From Sepiola atlantica (lineage: Eukaryota > Mollusca > Cephalopoda > Sepiida > Sepiolidae), in NCBI GenBank assembly GCA_963556195.1, contig OY744528.1, positions 57,484,304 through 57,548,303 of the forward strand: DNA of 64,000 bases, read 5' to 3'. Under the pieces are notes generated by a model. The model was given only the letters and a program-made list of their open reading frames with translations. It ran no database searches and had not been told where the DNA came from. The position numbers were made by a program, and so were the translations under genes. Shown here piece by piece: positions 57,183 to 64,000 of this stretch; the first letter of the stretch is position 1, and each line of letters starts with the position of its first letter.

Positions 57183-58123
57183 GGGTATTTTTAAGAATAG
57201 CCCAACAACGAAAACGCTGAAAAAACAAATATACAACAAATAAAAGTTACCGTAGCCGATAAAACTGAATTTCCAAGTTAACTGTGACAGTTATTAATGA
57301 TTATAATCCGTTAAAAGTGCTATTTTCTATAAGTTAATAGTTTTAGCGTAAGTGAAGTGGAAAAAAACCCAGTAATGGCTGTTTCGATAGAAAACACCGA
57401 ATCCAGAACGAGACTTCCGCCTCGTTCTGAATTCGGTTGTTTTTTTACTGGGACTCATAGTCAAAGCACAATTTTTGCATTTTTTAGCCAAGCAGAAGAA
57501 CAAAACAAAACTACATTTTAAGCAAAAGGAATAAAATAATTTTCTTTTTATTTACATGTCAGTGTGCTTTTATTTACATATTATTTTCATTCGTCAAACC
57601 GTAATGTTTTTTTCCTGTTTCTTTAAAAAATTCCTAACCCTAAACCCAGCCCTAACCCTAACCTTAACCCTAACCCAGCCCCTAACCCTAACCCAGCCCT
57701 TACCCCCAATGACGTAACGACATGCGCGCTCATTCGGTGATCAAAATGATCGTTAAAATGTTCGTTTCATAAACTTAAATTTCAAAAATGCACCCCCCCC
57801 CCAAAAAAAAGCAACAAAAAAACGCCGCTTTGATTATGAGTCCCGGTAAAAAAAACACACACACGTGACACCGATAGCAAAAACTAATGACGCCATTTTG
57901 TTTTTTAAATAAATGACATGAAAAATTTTTTTTTTTTTTTTCATGTCTAATAAAAACCCATTTACCATACGTAAACATACAAACAAATGGAATAGAAAAC
58001 TAGGAAAATCTCCGGTCTCTACGTACGTTGCATTTATTTGTTGCATATTCATTTTTTTGACTACGTTCTACAACTTTTTTTCAACCCGACTCGCGAGTTG
58101 TAGGGCTATTATTAAAGATTCCC
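57183..58123 (-). mobile_element. Non-autonomous Merlin-end element with telomere-like repeats
   Basis: The ends GGGTATTTTTAAGAATAGCCC and GGGCTATTATTAAAGATTCCC are inverted repeats. The right ~410 bases are the reverse complement of 23690-24115 and the part at 57490-57575 is the reverse complement of 25008-25085. Instead of a transposase, the middle holds degenerate CCCTAA repeats (57640-57710). A small inverted repeat with AGAACGAGACTTCCGCCTCGTTCT lies at 57412-57435. Confidence 0.7.
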
Positions 58124-59538
58124 GGAAGTTTTTTTTTTTTAGTAAAATCAATGCACTATTAATTAGTAAAGTAGAAAAGACGTTAAAAGACTTATCACCT
58201 TGAGGGAAACAAATCTCGGACTATGCGATAGAAAAATAGAATTGTTGATCTGGAGAAACGAAACAAAGCAGTGTGTAATTATAAATATATATTATCTTAT
58301 TTCAAAAATTTAAATTAGTTACAAAAGTAATTTAGTGTTGACAAATATTTTTTTATTAACACTTCTTGTAAACTTTATTGCTTTATTAAGGGTTCGTTTT
58401 TCGTTCAACACATTCCGGTCGATCTAAAACGTGACACTTGGCGGCCATATTGTACCAATTTGGGATTATTTACGAATTTCTTCGATAGTTCATAGATTTC
58501 AACCGTGCTTTTCGCATGTTTTCGTGCATAATACTACTGGGGTTTTAACTCGAAATGACTCCTCGGTTAATATTATTCAACAAAAACATAATACTATTCC
58601 TAATGCTTCTGACTGCATCTTTTTAATTTCATTTTTTTTTTAAGCTATGGTGTCTGTTTGAAATTATTACAATATCGTTTTGTCATTCAATTATTAATGG
58701 AACAATGAAGCAAATTGTTATAAAACTATAACTAATTTTCGGAAGATAATGTTGTCTTAATCTCTATTTATAAAATTATTGGATGTATATAGCTTCCAGA
58801 ATTTTCATGCAGATTTGCTAAGAATTTAAGTCAGTTGAAATGACTTTCTATTCGATAGTTTAAATACTTCCAAATTCCTTTCAAATTTCGAACAGTCATG
58901 AAGTAATTGATTTTTTAAAACTATTAACAAAGTATTAAAATGGCTGACTTGTTTACGAAGAAACCGAAATGCATTATGATGTAATAGGATTTTAATTTAC
59001 TACTTTTCTATTATTAATATAATAATTGGGAAAATATACAAGAACCGTGTTCTTAAAACGAACACTAAACTTAGAAAAATCGCTTTTATTTGCTTTAAAA
59101 TAACAGTAAATATTTAAAAAATATTATTGGTCGCCCCTATTTAAAACTATATACCCCCTCCCCCAAGAACGGTTCTAAAATCTATTTTCAAACAATACCA
59201 TAGTTGCCTAATTTTAATAAATTCTATTTTTCAGTCCTAGGGAGGGTCACCATTTTGGTGAATTTTAAGCAAATACTAATGAATCTTTTTTGGTGTGTGT
59301 GTGCATTTTTAGGCACTGGGGTACAAAGAGAACTACCAATTAATAATATATAAAATAAATGAATGAATAAAAAAACACCGTGGACAATAAAACGGGTTTA
59401 AATTATTTGACTACTGTTCTAGTACTACACTTAATCGTTTATCTCCTCGGTCAAGGAGGCAATTAAAATTGTTGTCCCAATCCAGAGTGCCACTTTTTGG
59501 GGAGCTGGATTTTTCGGTATTTTTTTTACTATCCCTTC
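58124..59538. other. Unassigned AT-rich sequence
   Basis: No gene recognised. The 70-codon frame at 58431-58643 lies in a slightly less AT-rich part with no domain I can name. The end (59440-59538) is somewhat GC-richer and leads into the foldback. Confidence 0.45.
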
Positions 59539-60433
59539 CCAGCGCAGTTTACCCCTTAAAAAGTTTAAATCCTACTTTTTTGTGCAAATAGATTTAAACA
59601 GCCTAAAAAAAAAACATCCGCAAAGAAGGAATTAAAAAAAATTAAATATTTAAGATTTTATAAATTTAACGTAAAATGAGCACCCATTTCCTGGCCACTT
59701 AACATTAAACGAGACATGTAACCGACTTGAGTTTCTAATTCGAGACTGGAGATTTTCCTAGTTAGCTATTCCATTTGTTTTTATTTTTACGTAGGATAAA
59801 TGGTTTTTCATTAGACATAAAAATAAAAATTTCTGGGCACGGATTTTTACAGCAAAAACATGGCGTCGACAGTCTTGTTTTGCTAGCCTCGTTTCGGGTT
59901 CTCGTTGTCAAGTGTGTGTGCGTGTGTGTTTTTTTTTACCGGGACTCATAATCAAAGCGACGTTTTTTGTTTTTTTTAACGATCAGGGCTGGAGTTAGGG
60001 TTAGGGTTGGGTTTTTTATTAAATAAACACGTAGAAATTTAGCCAATTTGGGGTGGGGGTATTTATTTATTTAATAAAAACACGTAGAAATTTAGCCAAT
60101 TTAGTTTTCTGTTTTTTTTTTTTTTTTTTTTGAGGGGGGGAACTCAAGTCAAAGTTTGCCCACCCCCCTCCAAAACAAACACGAAAATCGCTAAATTTTT
60201 ACGTGTTTTTATTAAAAATTCAAGTTGGTTACATGTCTCGTTTCACGCTAACTGGCCAGGAAATGGGTGCTCATTTTACGTTAAATTTATAACGGTAAGT
60301 GAACCCCCACTCTAAAATCTTTAATTTTTTTTTTTTTTAATTCCTTCTTTGCGGATATTTTTTTTAGTTTGTTTAAATGTATTTGCACAAAAAAAGTAGG
60401 ATTTGAACTTTTTTAAGGGGTAAACTGCGCTGG
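59539..60433. mobile_element. Foldback element containing a Merlin-family fragment
   Basis: Arms 59539-59735 and about 60215-60433 are inverted copies (CCAGCGCAGTTTACCCCTTA/TAAGGGGTAAACTGCGCTGG; GAGCACCCATTTCCTGGCCA and its complement). Between them, 59740-60015 matches 23795-24010 of the Merlin element in direct orientation, including GGGACTCATAATCAAA and TTAGGG-type repeats. A duplicated TTAATAAACACGTAGAAATT-like block lies at 60020-60100. Confidence 0.75.
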
Positions 60434-62690
60434 TAAAAATTTACCATATTTTTTTTCATCTTCAAATTCTAAACTGTTTTTGATCCTTTTATTGTTATCA
60501 GTACTTATTAATCTGATAATAATGGAGTGAAGCTCTATTTAAAAAAAATCCTTTTTTTACGCAAGTTTCGTTTTTTGTTGTTTGTTGTATTCAGTGTTTT
60601 TAGACATTTTACACAAATAAACTTATCCAGGTAGGTAACTTATTTTGCCTTTGGTAACATTTATTAGTTGCGTATTTGTTTTATCCCCCCCCCCGTTTTT
60701 TTTTGTTCTATTGACTACAGTAAAAAAAAAACAACCTTTGCTTTAAATCTGATGGATCTCTCTCTTTCTCTCTCTCATGATAATTACTACATTGACATTC
60801 ACTTATCAATCTAAAAATTCGTATCCCATTAGGAGAAGAAAGTGAAGACGTAACAACTAAATTTAAAAAGGTGCTTCTATTGCGATTTACGGAACTGGCT
60901 GAAGCAGTTCACGATTTGAAAGCCACGAAAAAAAATGTAAAAAGGCAGATGACCCCCTTTTTGGTGTAAAAGAAAAAATCTTATATCTCAGGTCCCTCAA
61001 AAAAAAAAAAAAATTCAAAAAAATACTTCCTAAAGAAATAAAGTTGCTTCAACTTTATTTTTAATTTTCTTCAAATCAGAAAGTGAATAACTTACAGGTT
61101 TGAAGAAACTTATTCTTTCTTAACACGGTGGGGTGGATTGACCATAATATTAAGCCAGGGAAAAAATGAAAAAGTTATTTCATTTAATGTCGGTACTAAT
61201 TGACTGTTCGGCGATGGTTCGACCATTTCCAATCTGTTCCGTACATCGGAATCGGAAACATCCTGTCCGATATGAGTCCCTTCTATAGAAGTACAAAAAA
61301 TGCACTGCTATCTAAAAAGAGCGACCCATCAGATTGATAAGTAAGGTATTACTTGTGAGAAAAAAAAAAGAAAGAAAACCGAATAAATAAATAATCAATT
61401 TTAGATAGAACTTGTCCATCATCAGATTGAGAGATTAGTCATTATAGCTGGTGTGGCACGTAAATAAAAGGCTGGCACCGGTCAACATAAACGATAGATT
61501 GAGTGTGCCGTTTACCAAGTAACGAAATAGTTTTTTTTAGTTTTGTTTCCTAAAATTGTATTTATTTTTCCTTTTAAACCATAACTTTTTTTAATTCATG
61601 AAGGTTTTATAGTCGTTAATTTTAATCTGAAATCCGTTTAAAATCTATCAATCAATATTTTCGTCACGATGAATAAGCAAAATCTTGTTTTCTTTCCCAA
61701 CTTTTTGACGCATTGCAGATATATCGACGCATCATCCCCACTCAAGACACGCATAGATATTATTAATGACTTCTCTTTTCGTGAGAAAATTTCTGTATTG
61801 GCATCATAAACCATGTTTTTAATCATTGGAAATTAATAGAATTTTTTTTCTTTTCATCTCAAATGAAAACATTTCAGGTCCCCTCAAATTGTCCTTGAAC
61901 ATGAACCGTTTCTGATTTGGGATATACAAGACATGAAACGAATGATTTCGCTAGCCCAATTCTGTTTGTCCTTTTCGCGATCTCTTTAATTAGATTTTGT
62001 CCATGCATCCTCGCATTCTAACTTCCAATTTTCCAGTCCTCAATATCTTCAAAACTGTACAACAGATATATATGGAACACTACACGGGATGCGTTGGGTG
62101 GGCGAATCTACGATCATATGAAAAAACAAAATTGAAATGCTCTAATTTTTTTTCTTTTTAATAATTTTGATAAAACTTAAGCCTCTGGCAAAAGATTATT
62201 TTATAAAAATAAGCCTATTTAATTTTAAGACGCAAATATTTCTTTCTGAAGACTACTTTATTTGGTGGATTTTTTTCTTTTTTGTCTGATAAAAAGAAAC
62301 GTAAATGAATCGTTATATCATTGAATGTCCGTGATTACAAAACAAAACTTTTGCGAATATACCTATGCATTGGCCTTTTAAGTGACTAAAAATCAAACCA
62401 GTTGTAGGAGCCTACTTCGTGGAAGTAGCACCCCCCTCTTCTCACTACACCCGAAAGGGTCGGAGAAATCGAGCACTTTAATGCCGACTAAGGCGATCTC
62501 AACGGTTTTTAAAATGACCCGATTCAGATGGATTTCGAAGGAAATCACAGCTGAAACATCTATGCACATATGTAGCCAACAATGTTTGTGTAAATAAAAT
62601 AACTTATACGATAATACAGCTCTAACTGTTATTGAGCACTATCTTATAAGCACTGGAGTTTCATTGGATTAACACCATGGAAACAATAAT
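60434..62690. other. Unassigned AT-rich sequence
   Basis: About 2.2 kb with no recognisable gene. A TC microsatellite lies near 60755-60775. Small frames (61638-61826 minus; 62382-62597 plus) have no family resemblance. The part at 62390-62540 is the least AT-rich and could be a short repeat or exon. Confidence 0.4.
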
Positions 62691-62698
62691 ATAAGTAC

Positions 62699-62755
62699 TA
62701 TATATATATATGTATGTATATATATATATAATATATATATATATATATTTTATTT
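62699..62755. repeat. (TA)n microsatellite at a retrotransposon 3' end
   Basis: TA repeats are followed by a T-rich stretch directly before the non-LTR element 3' end (minus orientation), where a low-complexity tail is expected. Confidence 0.85.
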
Positions 62756-62762
62756 TTTAACA

Positions 62763-63545
62763 TAGTTCACCCCAAACAAGGCAGGACGCCACTGTAGACG
62801 TAAAGGGGCTACTGAGAAAATGGTGAAAGTTTTTTTTTTCGGTAGGGGGCAACCTAAATTGGGAGCTGCGCAGCGAGATATCTGTTTACATTAGTTTTAA
62901 ATGTCTGCATGTCATTACCGTCAGGAAAACAGGGAGCAGGGAGGGAGTTCCAGAGTCCAGCAGCACGAGGAATAAAGCTTCTGGAGTAGAAAGCTCTTTG
63001 GCATCTGGGGACCTCCACAGTGAATGGATGGGATTTGGCAGATTGTCGTGTTGGTCTAGTGAATTTACGTCGTGGGGTTACCAGAGCAGCAAGCTCATCA
63101 GAGCACAATCCATTGAAGTATTTGTAAAACAGGCACAAGGAAGCAATATTGCAATGATGGGGCTGGAGCTTGGTGGATAGTGAAGGACCTATCAAGTTGG
63201 CGACTCTTTTTTGGACCTTGTCTAAGAGGGAGAGACTAGCGGATGATGCCCCAGCCCAGATGTGGCAACAATACTCCATGCATGGGCAGATGGTGATTTT
63301 GTAGAGATATAGGATAATGTCAGGTAAAAGAAGTTTACTAGCACGGTAAAGGGAGCCCACTAGCACGGTAAAGGGAGCCCACTTTCTTTGCAGCAGCCCT
63401 GGCAATGTCTTCAATGTATTTATTCCAATTCAAGTTATCTGTGAAAGTTAGGCCGAGGAGTTTGAATGATGAACTCTCAGGTAGGGTGTTATTGCCATGG
63501 AAATCAGTGGTTGAAGAGGTTTCTTGTAGTTATTTAAGGAAAGTA
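62763..63545 (-). pseudogene. Non-LTR retrotransposon reverse transcriptase C-terminus, copy C
   Basis: The main frame (63414-62854, 186 codons) has CMEYCCHIWAGASSASLSLL, RVANLIGPSLSTKL, FYKYFNGLCSDELAALV and FIPRAAGLWNSLPAPCFP, the typical end of a jockey/CR1-like reverse transcriptase. A 22-base tandem duplication at about 63338-63382 shifts the frame; upstream pieces continue to 63545. The catalytic box is not present, because the copy is cut by the microsatellite beyond 63545. The 3' untranslated end (62763-62850) matches copy B. Confidence 0.82.
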
Positions 63546-63552
63546 GCTTTGT

Positions 63553-64000
63553 CTCTCTCGCTCTTTCCTTTGCTCTCTCCCTCTCTCTCTTTTTCCTTTG
63601 CGCTCTCTCCTTTTCCTTTGCGCTCTCTCTTTTTCCTTTGCGCGCTCTCTCTCTCTCTTTCCTTTGCGCGCTCTCTCTCTCTCTCTCTTTCCTTTGCGCG
63701 CTCTCTCTCTCTTTCCTTTGCGCTCTCTCTCTCTCTCTTTCCTTTGCACTCTCTCTCTCTCTCTTTCCTTTGCGCTCTCTCTCTCTCTCTTTCCTTTGCG
63801 CTCTCTCTCTCTCTCTTTCCTTTGCTCTCTCTCTCTCTCTTTCCTTTGCACTCTCTCTCTTTCCTTTGCACTCTCTCTCTTTCCTTTGCACCCTCTCTCT
63901 CTCTCTTTCCTTTGCACCCTCTCTCTCTTTCCTTTGCACCCTCTCTCTCTTTCCTTTGCACCCTCTCTCTCTCTTTCCTTTGCACCCTCTCTCTCTCTTT
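63553..64000. repeat. CT-rich minisatellite, CTCTCTCTTTCCTTTGC type
   Basis: Units of about 20-30 bases consisting of a variable CT run, TTTCCTTTGC and one or two bases repeat at least 18 times and run off the window end. On the minus strand they open long frames of K, E, R and Q residues that are not genes. It lies inside or at the edge of non-LTR copy C. Confidence 0.95.

Noticed and set aside
57640..57710. Telomere or chromosome-end signal
   Set aside because: The repeats are short, degenerate and internal to a transposable element family seen three times.
63448..63985. Long minus-strand frames rich in K, E, R and Q
   Set aside because: They translate a CT-rich minisatellite in three frames; open frames are automatic there.

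Overview
The window is an AT-rich piece of an animal nuclear genome made almost entirely of repeats. It holds Ty3/gypsy and Ty1/copia LTR retrotransposons, a jockey/CR1-like non-LTR retrotransposon, a Merlin (IS1595-like) and a hAT transposase, and many inverted-repeat (foldback) elements and microsatellites. No bacterial operon structure, rRNA, CRISPR array or convincing host gene was seen. The metazoan-type gypsy and copia families and the GT-AG intron in the Merlin transposase point to an invertebrate, perhaps a mollusc. That placement is a guess from general look, not a measured match.

Layout. 0.3-1.2 kb: a TIR element with internal tandem units. 3.2-4.9 kb: a minus-strand non-LTR reverse transcriptase split by a solo LTR with a 5-bp target duplication. 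4.9-9.1 kb: two decayed plus-strand gypsy fragments. 10.7-23.6 kb: a long inverted repeat whose right arm was split by a 7.3-kb Ty3/gypsy element (15460-22799); the 3' LTR of that element is split by a 1.48-kb TIR element with an 8-bp target duplication, which holds a smaller TIR element. 23.7-25.1 kb: a Merlin element with a spliced, broken transposase. 25.3-30.8 kb: MITEs, palindromic modules and a 2-kb foldback with nearly identical arms. 32.3-33.6 kb: a minus-strand gypsy 3' end. 33.9-36.0 kb: a ZMYM1/DUF4371-like hAT transposase pseudogene.

36.0-44.8 kb: a second non-LTR copy split by another LTR, joined to a minus-strand gypsy copy whose integrase is split by a 4.57-kb copia element (5-bp target duplication, initiator-tRNA-Met-type primer site). 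46.6-51.1 kb: the youngest element, a gypsy with near-identical 227-bp LTRs, disabled only by two stops and two single-base frameshifts. 51-54 kb: unassigned sequence, a GC-rich repeat and one weak candidate secreted-peptide exon. 54.4-58.1 kb: a 48-bp tandem repeat, two back-to-back ~980-bp palindromic elements whose arms share copy-specific variants, and a non-autonomous Merlin-end element carrying telomere-like repeats. 59.5-60.4 kb: another foldback. 62.7-64.0 kb: a third non-LTR copy running into a CT-rich minisatellite.

The most unusual signal is the abundance of long palindromes, with evidence that the two arms of one palindrome evolve together (55024-56985), and the datable order of nested insertions shown by target-site duplications.
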